DNA of 64,000 bases, taken from assembly GCF_001456115.1 (NCBI RefSeq), contig NZ_CP013264.1, forward strand, positions 2,684,501 to 2,748,500, written 5' to 3'. The notes beneath the pieces were generated by a model. That model ran no database searches. It was not told the origin of the DNA and saw only the letters and a program-made list of their open reading frames with translations. Below, piece by piece: positions 37,732 to 48,441 of this stretch; within the stretch, counting starts at the first letter, position 1, and each line of letters starts with the position of its first letter. The DNA is from Sphingobium baderi (lineage in GTDB: Bacteria; Pseudomonadota; Alphaproteobacteria; Sphingomonadales; Sphingomonadaceae). The position numbers and the translations under genes are program-made.

Positions 37732-39837
37732 ATGGGCAATATGATCGACAAGGCGGGCCTCAAGGTCGCGCAGCCACTCGCGACCTTCATCGAAGAGCGC
37801 GCGCTTCCCGGCACCGGCATCGACGCGCCGGCCTTCTGGTCCGGCGCGGCGGCGATCTTCGCCCAATTCGCCCCGAAAAACGCGGCCCTGCTCGCCAAGC
37901 GCGATAATCTCCAGAGTCGGATCGACGCCTTCTACAGCGACCGCGCGGGCCAACCCGGCAACGCGGCGGACTTGCGCGCTTTCCTCCAGGAAATCGGCTA
38001 TCTCGTCCCCGAACCCGCGCCCTTCACCGTCACCAGCGACAATGTCGACGATGAAGTTGCCCGCCTTGCCGGACCGCAGCTTGTCGTGCCGATCCTCAAC
38101 GCCCGTTTCCTCCTCAACGCCGCCAATGCGCGCTGGGGCAGCCTTTATGACGCGCTCTATGGCACGGATGCCATCCCTGGCGCTCCGGCGGGGAAGGGCT
38201 ATGACGCCGGGCGCGGCGCGCAGGTCATCGCCTGGGCAAAGGCGTTTCTCGATCAGGCTATCCCGCTCGCCGGCGGCAGTTGGGCGGGTCTCACCGATGC
38301 GGAAGGCATTTCCCTTGCCGATCCGACCCAGTATCGCGGCAAGAACGGGAAGGGGCGCCTGTTCCGCCACAACGGACTTCACATCGAAGTCGTGTTCGAC
38401 CGCGATCATCCCATCGGCAAAGACGATCCGGCAGGCATTGCCGACGTGATCCTGGAATCCGCGCTGACCACCATCTGCGACCTTGAGGACTCCGTCGCCG
38501 CCGTCGATGCGGAGGACAAGGTCGCCGCCTATGCCAACTGGCTGGGCCTGATGCAGGGCGACCTCACCGACACCTTCGAAAAGAATGGCGCGATAATGAC
38601 CCGCGCCCTCAACGCCGACCGCAGCTATACGGCGCCCGACGGCGGCAGCTTCACCTTGCCCGGCCGTAGCCTGCTTCTGGTCCGCAATGTCGGCCATCTG
38701 ATGACGACGCCCGCCATCCTCCTGCCCGATGGTAGCGAAGCGCCCGAAGGCATCCTTGACGGTATCGTCACCAGCCTGATCGCGATGCACGACCTCCAGC
38801 GCAAGGGCGGCTTCGCCAACAGCCGCTCAGGCAGCGTCTATATCGTCAAGCCCAAGATGCACGGGCCGGAGGAAGTGGGTTTCACCAACCGCCTCTTCGA
38901 CGCCATTGAGGATATGCTGGGCCTCGCCCGCCATACCATCAAGGTCGGCGTCATGGACGAGGAACGCCGCACTTCCGCCAATCTCGCCGCCTGCATCGAG
39001 GCGGTGAAGGGCCGGATCATCTTCATCAACACCGGCTTCCTCGACCGCACGGGGGATGAGATGCACACGGCGATGCGCGCCGGTCCCATGATCCGCAAGG
39101 GTGAGATGAAGGCGAGCGACTGGATCGCGGCCTATGAGGACCGCAATGTCCAGATCGGCCTCGCCTGCGGCCTTTCGGGGCGCGCGCAGATCGGCAAGGG
39201 CATGTGGGCCGCGCCCGACCGCATGGCCGATATGCTGGAACAGAAGATCGGCCATCCCAGGAGCGGCGCGAACACCGCCTGGGTGCCGTCGCCGACCGCC
39301 GCGACGCTCCACGCGACGCACTATCATCAGGTCGATGTCTTCGCCCGCCAGGCCGAACGGCGCGCCGAACCCATAGCGCCGCTCGAAAAGCTGCTGACCG
39401 TTCCCGTCGCCTCCGGCCGCAACTGGTCGGCGGAGGAAATTGTGGAGGAACTGGACAACAATGCTCAGGGCATATTGGGCTATGTCGTCCGTTGGGTGGA
39501 TCAGGGCGTAGGCTGTTCGAAGGTGCCGGACATTCACGATGTCGGCCTCATGGAGGATCGCGCGACCCTTCGGATTTCCTCCCAGCATATAGCGAATTGG
39601 CTGCTACACGGTGTCTGCACGGCGGAGCAGGTGGATGCCGCCTTCAAACGCATGGCAGTCAAGGTCGACACGCAGAATGCGGGCGATCCCCTCTATCAGC
39701 CCATTAGCGGTCGCGAGGAGGAAAGCCTTGCCTATCAGGCTGCCCACGCGCTGGTCTTCGAAGGGGTGACGCAGCCCAATGGCTATACAGAACCGCTGCT
39801 GCACCGATATCGCGCCCTTGCCAAGGCGGCGAGCTGA
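37732..39837 (+). CDS. glcB: Malate synthase G
   Basis: A 701-residue monomeric malate synthase, condensing glyoxylate and acetyl-CoA to malate in the glyoxylate bypass. Key blocks: [95 protein letters not shown] (catalytic Asp region) and [22 protein letters not shown]. It has the normal length for isoform G. Neighbours are a divergent LysR gene and maeB, so this is a small C2/C4-carbon metabolism group. It is followed by two hairpins before alaS. Confidence 0.97.
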   Translation: MGNMIDKAGLKVAQPLATFIEERALPGTGIDAPAFWSGAAAIFAQFAPKNAALLAKRDNLQSRIDAFYSDRAGQPGNAADLRAFLQEIGYLVPEPAPFTVTSDNVDDEVARLAGPQLVVPILNARFLLNAANARWGSLYDALYGTDAIPGAPAGKGYDAGRGAQVIAWAKAFLDQAIPLAGGSWAGLTDAEGISLADPTQYRGKNGKGRLFRHNGLHIEVVFDRDHPIGKDDPAGIADVILESALTTICDLEDSVAAVDAEDKVAAYANWLGLMQGDLTDTFEKNGAIMTRALNADRSYTAPDGGSFTLPGRSLLLVRNVGHLMTTPAILLPDGSEAPEGILDGIVTSLIAMHDLQRKGGFANSRSGSVYIVKPKMHGPEEVGFTNRLFDAIEDMLGLARHTIKVGVMDEERRTSANLAACIEAVKGRIIFINTGFLDRTGDEMHTAMRAGPMIRKGEMKASDWIAAYEDRNVQIGLACGLSGRAQIGKGMWAAPDRMADMLEQKIGHPRSGANTAWVPSPTAATLHATHYHQVDVFARQAERRAEPIAPLEKLLTVPVASGRNWSAEEIVEELDNNAQGILGYVVRWVDQGVGCSKVPDIHDVGLMEDRATLRISSQHIANWLLHGVCTAEQVDAAFKRMAVKVDTQNAGDPLYQPISGREEESLAYQAAHALVFEGVTQPNGYTEPLLHRYRALAKAAS

Positions 39838-39845
39838 GGGAAATG

Positions 39846-39873
39846 GACGGGCGGCGCATCAACGCCACCCGTC
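39846..39873 (+). terminator. Hairpin downstream of glcB
   Basis: GACGGGCGGCG (39846-39856) and CGCCACCCGTC (39863-39873) pair with one mismatch around a 6-base loop, 9 bases after the glcB stop. There is no T run. A second hairpin, GCCCCG / CGGGGC at 39909-39929, lies between it and alaS. Confidence 0.55.
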
Positions 39874-39950
39874 CCGCCAGATGATCCAATCGACCGATGC
39901 GATGAAAAGCCCCGCTTGTGCGCCGGGGCGCTTCCCACTAAATCGCCCCC

Positions 39951-42608
39951 ATGACCTCGACCAACGACATTCGCCGATCCTTCCTCGAATATTTCGGAGC
40001 GAACGGCCACACCATCGTCCCGTCCGCACCTCTGGTGCCACATAACGACCCGACGCTCATGTTCGTCAATGCGGGCATGGTGCCGTTCAAGAATGTCTTC
40101 ACGGGCCTTGAAACCCGGCCTTATACGACGGCGACCTCCAGCCAGAAGTCGGTGCGTGCCGGCGGCAAGCATAACGACCTCGACAATGTCGGCTACACCG
40201 CGCGGCACCATACTTTTTTCGAGATGCTGGGGAATTTCAGTTTCGGCGACTATTTCAAGGAACAGGCGATTCTTCACGCCTGGACGTTGCTGACGAAGGA
40301 ATGGGGACTTGCGGCGGAGAAGCTGACGGCGACGGTTTATCACACCGACGACGAAGCCTTTGATCTGTGGAAGAAAATCGCAGGCCTTCCCGATCACAGG
40401 ATCATCCGCATCCCGACCAAGGATAATTTCTGGGCCATGGGCGACAGCGGCCCGTGCGGTCCCTGCTCGGAGATTTTCTACGACCATGGCGAGCATATCT
40501 GGGGCGGCCCTCCCGGATCGCCGGAAGAGGATGGCGACCGTTTCGTCGAGATATGGAACCTCGTCTTCATGCAGTTCGAGCAGGAAGCGAACGAGATCGT
40601 CGGCAACCTGCCCAGGCCCAGCATCGACACCGGCATGGGGTTGGAGCGCATCGCCGCCGTCATGCAGGGGGTGCACGACAATTACGACACCGACACCTTC
40701 AAGGCGCTGATCGCGGAATCGGGCGCGCTGACCCGCACAGCGACCGACGGCGAATACAAGGCGAGCCATCGCGTCATCGCGGACCACCTCCGCTCGACCA
40801 GCTTCCTGATCGCGGACGGGGTGCTGCCCGCCAATGAGGGCCGGGGCTATGTCCTTCGCCGGATCATGCGCCGCGCGATGCGCCACGCCCATATCATCGG
40901 CGCGAAGGAGCCGCTGATGTATCGCCTCGTCGGCGGCCTCGTGTCCGAAATGGGCGGGGCCTATCCCGAACTGGTGCGCGCGCAGCCGCTGATCGAGGAA
41001 ACGCTGCTGCGGGAGGAAACGCGTTTCCGCAAGACGCTGGAAAACGGCCTGAAACTGCTCGACGAAGCCACCGCCGGTCTTGGCGAGAGCGGGACGTTGC
41101 CGGGCGAGACGGCGTTCAAGCTCTACGACACCTATGGCTTCCCTTATGACCTCACCGAGGACGCGCTGCGTTCGCGCGGGTTGGGCGTGGACCGGGACGG
41201 CTTCGACAAGGCGATGGCCGAGCAGAAAGCCGCCGCCCGCGCCGCGTGGAAGGGTTCGGGCGAAAAGGCGTCGGACGAAATCTGGTTCGATATCGCGGAA
41301 AGCGCGGGCAGCACCGAGTTTATCGGCTACAACTCGACAGAGGGCGAAGGCGAAGTGCTGGCGCTGGTCAAGGATGGCGCGCGCGTCGATGGCGCTGGGC
41401 CCGGCGATGAAGTGACAATCATTACAAACCAGACGCCTTTCTATGGCGAAAGCGGTGGCCAGATGGGCGATGCGGGTAGCATAACGTCGCAGACCGGGCT
41501 GGTCGCGGACGTGTCAGATACCGCGAAGCCGCTCGGCCGCCTGAACGCACACCGGGCGAAGGTTGGCGCGGGCAGCATCAAAATCGGCGATACCGTGCAT
41601 TTGAGCGTCGATAGGGACCGCCGCGACCGGCTGCGCGCCAATCATAGCGCGACCCATTTACTTCATGCGGCGCTTCGCAATCGACTCGGCGCGCATGTGA
41701 CGCAGAAGGGGAGCCTGGTGGCGCCGGATCGTCTGCGTTTCGATTTCTCGCACCCCGAAGCGTTGACGCATAGCCAGATTGCAGCGGTCGAGGCCGATGT
41801 GAACGAGCAGGTTCGTCATAATGAAGCGGTCACGACCCGTCTGATGACGCCAGACGATGCGGTGTCGGCCGGAGCGCTGGCGCTGTTCGGTGAGAAATAT
41901 GGCGATGAGGTCCGCGTTCTTTCCATGGGGCGTGGCGACGAACACAGCTATTCGGTGGAATTGTGCGGCGGCACCCACGTCCGGGCGACGGGTGATATCG
42001 CGCTCTTCAAGATCATTTCGGAAAGCGCGGTTTCCTCAGGCGTTCGCCGCATTGAGGCGCTGACAGGCGAGGCTGCCCGTCTATGGCTGTCCGATCGCGA
42101 GGATCGCTTGCGTCAGTCGGCGGCGGCGCTCAAGACGACGCCGGAGGAAGTGCCTGTCCGTATCGCGGCGCTGGTGGAACAGAGCCGGAAACTGGAGCGG
42201 GAGTTGGCTGAAGCGAAGAAGGCGCTGGCTCTTGGCGGCGGCAGCGGTCCGGCTCAACCGGCGGGGCCGGAACAGGTGGGGAATGTCAACTTTATTGGTC
42301 AGGTAATCGAAGGCCTGGACCCCAAGGAACTGCGCGGCATTGTTGATCAGAACAAGACGACGCTGGGCAGCGGTGTTTCGGCGGTTTTGGCTGTCACCGA
42401 TGGCCGGGCCAGCATTGCCGTGGGCGTGACCGATGATCTGATGGGCAGCATCAGCGCGGTCGACCTGGTCCGCGCGGGCGTGGAAACTCTTGGGGGGAAG
42501 GGCGGCGGCGGCCGGCCGGACATGGCGCAGGGCGGCGGCCCAGACGGCGACAAGGCCGCTGCGGCCATAGAAGCCGTAAAGGCAGCGTTGACGCAAGTTC
42601 CCGCCTGA
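39951..42608 (+). CDS. alaS: Alanyl-tRNA synthetase
   Basis: An 885-residue class II synthetase. The catalytic core begins [20 protein letters not shown], with [11 protein letters not shown] and the motif 2 region [20 protein letters not shown], and [11 protein letters not shown]. The editing domain has the zinc histidines in [13 protein letters not shown] and the later [12 protein letters not shown]. The C-terminal part has [18 protein letters not shown]. All parts are present and the length is normal. Confidence 0.98.
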   Translation: MTSTNDIRRSFLEYFGANGHTIVPSAPLVPHNDPTLMFVNAGMVPFKNVFTGLETRPYTTATSSQKSVRAGGKHNDLDNVGYTARHHTFFEMLGNFSFGDYFKEQAILHAWTLLTKEWGLAAEKLTATVYHTDDEAFDLWKKIAGLPDHRIIRIPTKDNFWAMGDSGPCGPCSEIFYDHGEHIWGGPPGSPEEDGDRFVEIWNLVFMQFEQEANEIVGNLPRPSIDTGMGLERIAAVMQGVHDNYDTDTFKALIAESGALTRTATDGEYKASHRVIADHLRSTSFLIADGVLPANEGRGYVLRRIMRRAMRHAHIIGAKEPLMYRLVGGLVSEMGGAYPELVRAQPLIEETLLREETRFRKTLENGLKLLDEATAGLGESGTLPGETAFKLYDTYGFPYDLTEDALRSRGLGVDRDGFDKAMAEQKAAARAAWKGSGEKASDEIWFDIAESAGSTEFIGYNSTEGEGEVLALVKDGARVDGAGPGDEVTIITNQTPFYGESGGQMGDAGSITSQTGLVADVSDTAKPLGRLNAHRAKVGAGSIKIGDTVHLSVDRDRRDRLRANHSATHLLHAALRNRLGAHVTQKGSLVAPDRLRFDFSHPEALTHSQIAAVEADVNEQVRHNEAVTTRLMTPDDAVSAGALALFGEKYGDEVRVLSMGRGDEHSYSVELCGGTHVRATGDIALFKIISESAVSSGVRRIEALTGEAARLWLSDREDRLRQSAAALKTTPEEVPVRIAALVEQSRKLERELAEAKKALALGGGSGPAQPAGPEQVGNVNFIGQVIEGLDPKELRGIVDQNKTTLGSGVSAVLAVTDGRASIAVGVTDDLMGSISAVDLVRAGVETLGGKGGGGRPDMAQGGGPDGDKAAAAIEAVKAALTQVPA

Positions 42609-42619
42609 GGGAAGGCGCG

Positions 42620-42657
42620 CGTCAGGCCAGAGCGATAGGACTCTCCGGCCTGACGCC
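42620..42657. terminator. Bidirectional hairpin between alaS and the Kef-type antiporter gene
   Basis: GCGTCAGGCC (42620-42629) and GGCCTGACGC (42648-42657) form a perfect 10-bp stem, with GAG/CTC pairing inside the loop. It sits between convergent genes, 12 bases after the alaS stop. No clear T run on either side. Confidence 0.6.
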
Positions 42658-42712
42658 ACGCTGGCCTTGTTTGGATTGAAGCGTCTTCACAGGACCGCGC
42701 TCGGGACCGAAT

Positions 42713-44497
42713 TTAAGGCACTTCGTCGGCGCGCAGGCGGCGCAGCTTCGGGGCGTTTTCAAGCTGCGCGGCATCCTTGATCCCGATACGGAGGTCTTCG
42801 CGCATCTGGTGGACGGAGGCTATCACCGGTCCCATGGCGATGCCGAGATCGACGAGCGCGGTCTCCGCCAGTTGCAACGAGCTTTCCAGCGTTTCGGGTA
42901 CGGCGTCACTCGCCCCCGCCCGATAAAGCTGCGCGGCATGTTCGGTATCGCGTGCGCGGGCGATGATGGGAAGATCAGACACCCAGCCGCGCACCCGCTT
43001 GGTCACGCGGACAGACAGCACCGGATCATCCATGGTCAGGATCAACGCGCGGGCATGCCCCAATCGCAGCCGATCGAGCATTTCCGCTCGCGATACATCG
43101 CCAAAGAGGATCGGATAGCCGCTCCGGCGGGCTTCGGCGACCACATCCGGGTCGGATTCCACAACGATGAACCGCTGCTTATGCATTTTGAGCAGATCGC
43201 ACACCATGCGGCCAACACGTCCAAAGCCGATGACAACGGCGGCGGCCTCTATCAGTTCTTCCTTCACCTCCACCGCTTCCTCGCCCAGCGCCATTTCAAG
43301 GCGGCGGGCGATGTCGTGGCCGATGCGGGCGAGAAGCGGCGTGATGGTAAGGCCGATTGCGGTCACGATCTGCCAGAAAGCTGCGGTGGAAGGGAGGATC
43401 AGTTTGGCCGCCGCTGCCGCCGACAGCACGATCAGCGTGGTTTCAGACGGGCTGGACATCAGTACGCCAACCTCCAGCGCCACGCCCTTACGTGCGCCGG
43501 AGAAATAAAGGAGCGCCGCCGTCACCAGCGTTTTGGCGAGGATGACCCCCATGACGGCCAGCACCAGACTTGGCCAGTTGGCGAGGATGACGCGTATGTC
43601 GAGGCTCATGCCCACGGTGATGAGGAAAACGCCCAGCGCCAGTCCCTTGAACGGCGCGGTCATCACTTCGACCTCGCCATGATATTCGGTTTCGGCGATC
43701 AGCAGACCCGCCAGCAGCGCGCCGACGATGGGGGACAGGCCCGCGATGGACGTGGCAAGGCTGGAGACGATCACCACCAGCAGACTGGCGGCAAGGAAAA
43801 CCTCGGGGCTCTTGGTGCGTGCGGCCTGGCTGAAGATATGAGGCAGAATGATGCGACCGAGCACCAGCATGATAGCAATGGTGATGCCGCCCCTAAGCAG
43901 CGTGCTCGCCAATTCGCCCCATGCACCATCGGGGCTTGCTGCAACGGAAGGGGCGAGCGCGCCCAGCATGAAAATGATGGGGACGAGCGCCAGATCCTCA
44001 AACAGCAGCATCGAAAAGGCGGCGCGTCCCACCGCGCTCTGGGTGCCGACCATGGGAAGCACCACGGCGGTTGAGGACAATGCGAGCGCGAGGCCAAGGC
44101 CGATCGCGCCCGCCGTGGGCTGACCCAATATATAAAGACCTGCGGCGATCAGCAGGCCGCTGCCGAGCAGCTCGGCGGCACCAACGCCGAACACCTGCGT
44201 CCGCATGGTCCATAAGCGACGAAAACTCAGTTCCAACCCTATGGAAAACAGCAATAGTATGACGCCAAGTTCCGCGAAGGGCTCTATCGCCTCCTGATTG
44301 GATATGGTGATATGATAAAGCCAGGGATATTGGCCCACCAGCGATCCCAGCCCCGCCGGGCCGACCGCGAGGCCTACCAAGATGAAACCGATGACCGGGC
44401 TGATGCGGAAACGAGCAAATCCGGGAATGACCAGACCGGCTGCGCCGAGGATGACAAGGGAATCACTGAAGCTTTGAGGATTGATTGCGCCGGCCAT
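42713..44497 (-). CDS. Kef/YbaL-type cation:proton antiporter with TrkA-N domain
   Basis: A 594-residue CPA2-family transporter. The first 400 residues form about 12 membrane helices (for example GVILLLFSIGLELSFRRLW, typical of KefB/YbaL). A cytoplasmic Rossmann RCK/TrkA-N domain follows, with VVIGFGRVGRMVCDLLKMHK and ESDPDVVAEARRSGYPILFGD. It probably exchanges K+ for H+ and responds to bound nucleotide. No KefF/KefG-like partner is adjacent. It is divergent from the F420 cluster, with a 257-base gap between starts. Confidence 0.9.
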   Translation of the reverse strand: MAGAINPQSFSDSLVILGAAGLVIPGFARFRISPVIGFILVGLAVGPAGLGSLVGQYPWLYHITISNQEAIEPFAELGVILLLFSIGLELSFRRLWTMRTQVFGVGAAELLGSGLLIAAGLYILGQPTAGAIGLGLALALSSTAVVLPMVGTQSAVGRAAFSMLLFEDLALVPIIFMLGALAPSVAASPDGAWGELASTLLRGGITIAIMLVLGRIILPHIFSQAARTKSPEVFLAASLLVVIVSSLATSIAGLSPIVGALLAGLLIAETEYHGEVEVMTAPFKGLALGVFLITVGMSLDIRVILANWPSLVLAVMGVILAKTLVTAALLYFSGARKGVALEVGVLMSSPSETTLIVLSAAAAAKLILPSTAAFWQIVTAIGLTITPLLARIGHDIARRLEMALGEEAVEVKEELIEAAAVVIGFGRVGRMVCDLLKMHKQRFIVVESDPDVVAEARRSGYPILFGDVSRAEMLDRLRLGHARALILTMDDPVLSVRVTKRVRGWVSDLPIIARARDTEHAAQLYRAGASDAVPETLESSLQLAETALVDLGIAMGPVIASVHQMREDLRIGIKDAAQLENAPKLRRLRADEVP

Positions 44498-44754
44498 GCT
44501 CTATCATCGCGGCGTGGCATGCGAATATCCAGAGTTTTTCAGTAGAAATATCCAGATGCCATCATCAGCCATCGCGACTGACGTTGAAGACGGTGGTCGT
44601 TCCGGCGGGCGAAATCGGTCTGCGCGCATCATATGCGGGATTGCTTTGCGATTCAGTGTTGCGGAGGGCTTGACCTCCGTGCTGATCGCCCTCAATCGTC
44701 GATACAAGATGCCCGGTTCCGGCATTCGCATCACGGGGGTTCGACCGTTTCATC

Positions 44755-45531
44755 ATGACTTCTGCCGCATCGGCCACCGCCACCCTGCTTGCCCTGGGCG
44801 GCATGCCTATGATCGGGCAGGGCGACGATCTTTCCGGAATGATCCTTGATGCGCTGGAGCGGTCGGGAGAAATTTTGCTGGATGGCGACATCATCGTTCT
44901 CGCGCAGAAGATTGTGTCGAAGGCGGAAGGGCGGGCCGTTTCTCTGGCGCAGGTCGTGCCTTCCACCGAGGCGAGGGAACTGGCGTTGCGATGCGATAAG
45001 GACCCACGTCTTGTGGAACTGGTCCTTTCCGAAACGGATAAGGTGATGCGTGTCCGTAAAGGCGTGCTCGTCGTCCGTCATCGGCTGGGCTTGGTGTTGG
45101 CCAACGCAGGCATCGACCAGTCGAACATCGCGCAGGATGAAGACGGTGTCGCGCTCCTGCTGCCGCTTGATCCAGACGCCAGCTGCGCGGTCATCCGGGA
45201 AGAGATCGTACGGCGGACGGAAAAGGATATCGCTGTGTTGATCATTGACAGTTTGGGTAGGGCCTGGCGCAAGGGCACCTGTGGCATCGCCATCGGTGTG
45301 AGCGGAATGGCCGGACTGTTGGATCTGCGCGGCACACCGGATTTGCACGGACGACAGCTTCAGACAAGTGAGTTAGGCCTTGCCGACGAAGTGGCAGCGG
45401 CGGCATCGCTGGTCATGGGACAGGGCGACGAAGGGCGGCCGGTCGTTCTTGTCCGGGGTGTCGGCCGCGGACGTTCCAAAGGCAGCGCTGCCGAATTGAT
45501 CCGCGAGCCTGAGCTGGACCTTTTTCCATGA
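44755..45531 (+). CDS. cofE: Coenzyme F420-0:L-glutamate ligase
   Basis: A 258-residue CofE/FbiB-N-family ligase that adds glutamate to F420-0 using GTP. The family signature is clear: DGDIIVLAQKIVSKAEGR (43-60), KDPRLVELVLSET, GLVLANAGIDQSN, LLPLDPDASCAVIREEI, IIDSLGRAWRKGTCGIAIGV and ADEVAAAASLVMGQGDEG. There is no C-terminal nitroreductase (FbiB-C) domain, so this is the short CofE form. The start lacks a strong ribosome site. The stop overlaps cofD (ATGA). First gene of a cofE-cofD-cofC unit. Confidence 0.95.
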   Translation: MTSAASATATLLALGGMPMIGQGDDLSGMILDALERSGEILLDGDIIVLAQKIVSKAEGRAVSLAQVVPSTEARELALRCDKDPRLVELVLSETDKVMRVRKGVLVVRHRLGLVLANAGIDQSNIAQDEDGVALLLPLDPDASCAVIREEIVRRTEKDIAVLIIDSLGRAWRKGTCGIAIGVSGMAGLLDLRGTPDLHGRQLQTSELGLADEVAAAASLVMGQGDEGRPVVLVRGVGRGRSKGSAAELIREPELDLFP

Positions 45532-46469
45532 GCGTGCTGGCATTGGCAGGTGGCGTGGGCGGAGCGAAACTCGCCAATGGACTTGCCGCGATATTACCGC
45601 TGGGGACACTTACCATAGCGGTCAACACGGGCGATGATTTCGAGCATCTCGGATTGCTTATCTGTCCCGATCTCGACAGCGTGACCTATGCGCTGGCGGA
45701 TATGAACAATGTGGAACTGGGCTGGGGCGTTGCGGATGAAAGCTGGGCCTTCATGGATGCCATTGCCCGGCTGGGTGGCGAAACATGGTTCCGGCTGGGT
45801 GATCGCGATCTGGCGACGCATATCCTGCGACGGCAGCTCATGCAGCAGGGGGATTTGTCCGCAGCAACGGATGAAATCGGGCGGCGCCTTGGTATAGCGC
45901 AGAGGATTGTGCCGATGAGCGATGATCCCGTCCGGTCCATCGTGTCGACGGATCGTGGGGATCTGCCTTTTCAAGATTATTTCGTCCGCTATCAATGCGC
46001 GCCGCGATTTGAATCGATCCGCTTTGACGGAGTCGAGAAGGCGCGGCCCAGTGCTGGATTTCTCGCGGCGCTCGGTGATCCGGCGCTGGAAGCCATCATT
46101 CTCTGCCCGTCCAATCCACTGCTGTCGATTGCGCCGATATTGGCGGTGCCGGGCGTGCGCGAACATATTGTCAACCGGAACGTGCCCTGCATCGCCCTGT
46201 CGCCTTTCATCGCGGGGCAGGCGGTTAAGGGACCGGCAGCCAAGATTATGACCGAGTTGGGCATTGCCACCACGCCGGCAGCCGTGGCCGCCCATTATGG
46301 CGAACTGATCGACGGATTGGTGATCGATACCGCTGACGTGGGCGCATTGTCAGACAAGCGGCCGGCCCTTTTCGCCACGGATATATTGATGCGCGATCCG
46401 GCGGATCAACGGCGTCTGGCGAGCGAAGTGCTGGACTTTGCGCGTGCCCTGAGCGCGACCGCGCGCTAA
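45528..46469 (+). CDS. cofD: 2-phospho-L-lactate (or phosphoenolpyruvate) transferase of F420 synthesis
   Basis: A 313-residue CofD/FbiA-family enzyme. It transfers the phospho-lactyl or phosphoenolpyruvyl group from its GDP carrier to FO. Family motifs: LALAGGVGGAKLANGL (4-19), VNTGDDFEHLGLLICPDLDS, GWGVADESWAFMDAI, WFRLGDRDLATHILRR, IVPMSDDPVRSIV, LPFQDYFVRYQ and CPSNPLLSIAPILAVPGV. All look intact. It is translationally coupled to cofE, and cofC follows after 5 bases. Confidence 0.96.
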   Translation: MSVLALAGGVGGAKLANGLAAILPLGTLTIAVNTGDDFEHLGLLICPDLDSVTYALADMNNVELGWGVADESWAFMDAIARLGGETWFRLGDRDLATHILRRQLMQQGDLSAATDEIGRRLGIAQRIVPMSDDPVRSIVSTDRGDLPFQDYFVRYQCAPRFESIRFDGVEKARPSAGFLAALGDPALEAIILCPSNPLLSIAPILAVPGVREHIVNRNVPCIALSPFIAGQAVKGPAAKIMTELGIATTPAAVAAHYGELIDGLVIDTADVGALSDKRPALFATDILMRDPADQRRLASEVLDFARALSATAR

Positions 46470-46474
46470 GCCGC

Positions 46475-47056
46475 ATGGCAGGCACCATCATCATTCCAGT
46501 CAAGCCTTTCCATGAAGGTAAAACCCGGCTTGCGTCCATCCTGACCCCGGAACAGCGCAAACGGCTGAGCTGCGATTTCTTCCAGCATGTCCTTACGTTG
46601 GCCAAGGACCGGGCATTGAATGCAGAGGTGCTGGTCGTCAGCCGGTGCCAGGAAGCCTTGGAGATGGCGCGTAAAGCTGGTGCCCGAAGCATGATTGAGC
46701 GGGGACAGGGCCAGAACAGCGCGCTGGAGCAGGCGATGGGCCGGGTAAATGGATCGGTTTTGTTGTTGAGTTCTGACCTTCCCTTCCTGATCACGGAAGA
46801 TCTCGCAGCCATGCTCGCGTTGAGAGAAACCGTGGATGTCGGAATCGCCACGGACAAAGCAAGGGCCGGCACTAACGCGCTTTTTCTGGCCCAGCCACGC
46901 CTGATCCGTCCTTGTTTCGGGCCGGATAGCCGTGCGCTGCATGAAGCAGAGGCGGACAGGGCGGGGTTGCGCTGGACAGTGGTAGAACGGATCGGCTTGG
47001 CTCATGACGTGGATCGACCCGAAGACCTGCTGTTTCTGAACAATCGCTCCTGTTGA
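46475..47056 (+). CDS. cofC: 2-phospho-L-lactate guanylyltransferase-type enzyme of F420 synthesis
   Basis: A 193-residue CofC/FbiD nucleotidyltransferase that makes the GDP-activated three-carbon donor for CofD. The start IIIPVKPFHEGKTRLASILT with a K-x-x-x-x-K-[ST]-R-L pattern, LLLSSDLPFL for the metal/nucleotide Asp, and GTNALFLAQP followed by FGPDSRALHEAEA are family traits. The donor could be 2-phospholactate, phosphoenolpyruvate or 3-phosphoglycerate; sequence inspection does not settle this. The FO synthase genes (cofG/cofH or fbiC) are not in the window and must be elsewhere if the pathway is complete. Confidence 0.93.
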   Translation: MAGTIIIPVKPFHEGKTRLASILTPEQRKRLSCDFFQHVLTLAKDRALNAEVLVVSRCQEALEMARKAGARSMIERGQGQNSALEQAMGRVNGSVLLLSSDLPFLITEDLAAMLALRETVDVGIATDKARAGTNALFLAQPRLIRPCFGPDSRALHEAEADRAGLRWTVVERIGLAHDVDRPEDLLFLNNRSC

Positions 47057-47229
47057 CTTAGCGGGGAAGTTGCTGGCCGCGCTGGGCGACCCGAGGCGGC
47101 ACAGGATGGCATCATATGTCTGCCCGGGCGGCGAGCAAGATACTGGTGGAGCGTTTGGGGTTTTTCCTCTGCATCGACGGCGATTCGCATGCTAGGAATT
47201 ATCGGTATCTACTCGAAAGGATCCTCCTA

Positions 47230-48441
47230 ATGTCGCTGCGCCGGGCCGCAATTGTTTCGCCCATTCGCACTCCCGTGGGAAAATTTCTTGGCAGTCTGTC
47301 CCCGGTTTCAGCGGGAGAACTGGCGGCAGTGATCATGCGAGCACTGATCGGCCGCTCCGGGGTGGATCCTGACAGGATCGATGATATCGTATTTGCCCAG
47401 GCCTATGGGAATGGCGAAGCGCCGTGTGTCGCGCGCTGGTCCGCACTCGCCGCCGGTCTGCCTATCTCGATCCCCGGCTATCAACTCGACCGGCGTTGCG
47501 GCTCTGGTTTGCAAGCAGTGATCGATGCCGCGATGATGGTGCAAACAGGAGCAGCCGACGTTGTGGTGGCGGGTGGCGTGGAAAGCATGTCAAATGTCGA
47601 ATATTATTCGACTGACTTGCGGAAGGGCGCCCGTGCTGGCTCCGTAACCATGCACGACCGGTTGATTCGTGGCCGGATCATGTCGCAACCTGCCGCACGG
47701 TGCGGCGTCATCAGTGGAATGATCGAAACAGCCGAAAACCTGGCACGGGACTATGACATCACGCGCGCCCAATGCGATGCCTATGCGGCGGCCAGCCATC
47801 AGCGTGCCACTGCGGCATGGGCAAATGGCGTTTTTGCCGATGAGATCGTTCCCGTACCTGTCCCGCAAAAGCCAGGCGATCCGCTGATGTTTAGCCATGA
47901 CGAGGGATATCGCCCGGATGCGACGGCGGAATCGCTCGCAACATTGCGTCCCCTAGAGGGCGGCGTCGTCACTGCGGGGAATGCCAGCCAGCAAAATGAT
48001 GCCGCTGCAGCTTGCCTGGTGGTCGCGGAGGATAAATTGGCCGAACTGCGGTTGGAGCCGATTGCATGGTTTCACAGTTGGGCGGCAGCGGGCTGTGAAC
48101 CCTCGCGCATGGGGATAGGGCCAGTTCCTGCCGTGGAACGGCTATTCGCTCGATCCGGGCTTGGCTGGAGTGATATTGACCTTATCGAACTGAACGAAGC
48201 CTTTGCGTCTCAGGTGTTGGCTGTGCTCAAGGGGTGGGGGTGGAGCGCGACGGACGAACGCCACGCCCTCCTCAATGTCAATGGGTCGGGCATTTCCCTT
48301 GGTCACCCGATTGGTGCGACGGGAGGACGGATTCTCGCCAATCTGACCCGTGAACTCAAACGGCGCGGTGGACGCTTTGGATTGGAGACGATGTGCATTG
48401 GAGGGGGGCAGGGCATCGCGGCGATATTCGAAGCAGCCTGA
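47230..48441 (+). CDS. Thiolase-family acetyl-CoA C-acyltransferase
   Basis: A 403-residue degradative/biosynthetic thiolase. Nucleophilic Cys90 is in YQLDRRCGSGLQAV, followed by AGGVESMSN, LNEAFASQ, the catalytic His in NGSGISLGHPIGATG and Cys in METMCIGGGQG-like ETMCIGGGQGIA. I start at the ATG at 47230, which has an AGGA ahead and gives MSLRRAAIVSPIRTPVGKF; the frame extends to 47116 without family similarity. It follows cofC by 173 bases on the same strand. A functional tie to F420 is not evident; lipid or aromatic beta-oxidation is the general role. Confidence 0.92.
   Translation: MSLRRAAIVSPIRTPVGKFLGSLSPVSAGELAAVIMRALIGRSGVDPDRIDDIVFAQAYGNGEAPCVARWSALAAGLPISIPGYQLDRRCGSGLQAVIDAAMMVQTGAADVVVAGGVESMSNVEYYSTDLRKGARAGSVTMHDRLIRGRIMSQPAARCGVISGMIETAENLARDYDITRAQCDAYAAASHQRATAAWANGVFADEIVPVPVPQKPGDPLMFSHDEGYRPDATAESLATLRPLEGGVVTAGNASQQNDAAAACLVVAEDKLAELRLEPIAWFHSWAAAGCEPSRMGIGPVPAVERLFARSGLGWSDIDLIELNEAFASQVLAVLKGWGWSATDERHALLNVNGSGISLGHPIGATGGRILANLTRELKRRGGRFGLETMCIGGGQGIAAIFEAA

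Noticed and set aside
47116..47229. Upstream extension of the thiolase frame
   Set aside because: The extra 38 residues match no thiolase, and the ATG at 47230 has a good AGGA site.
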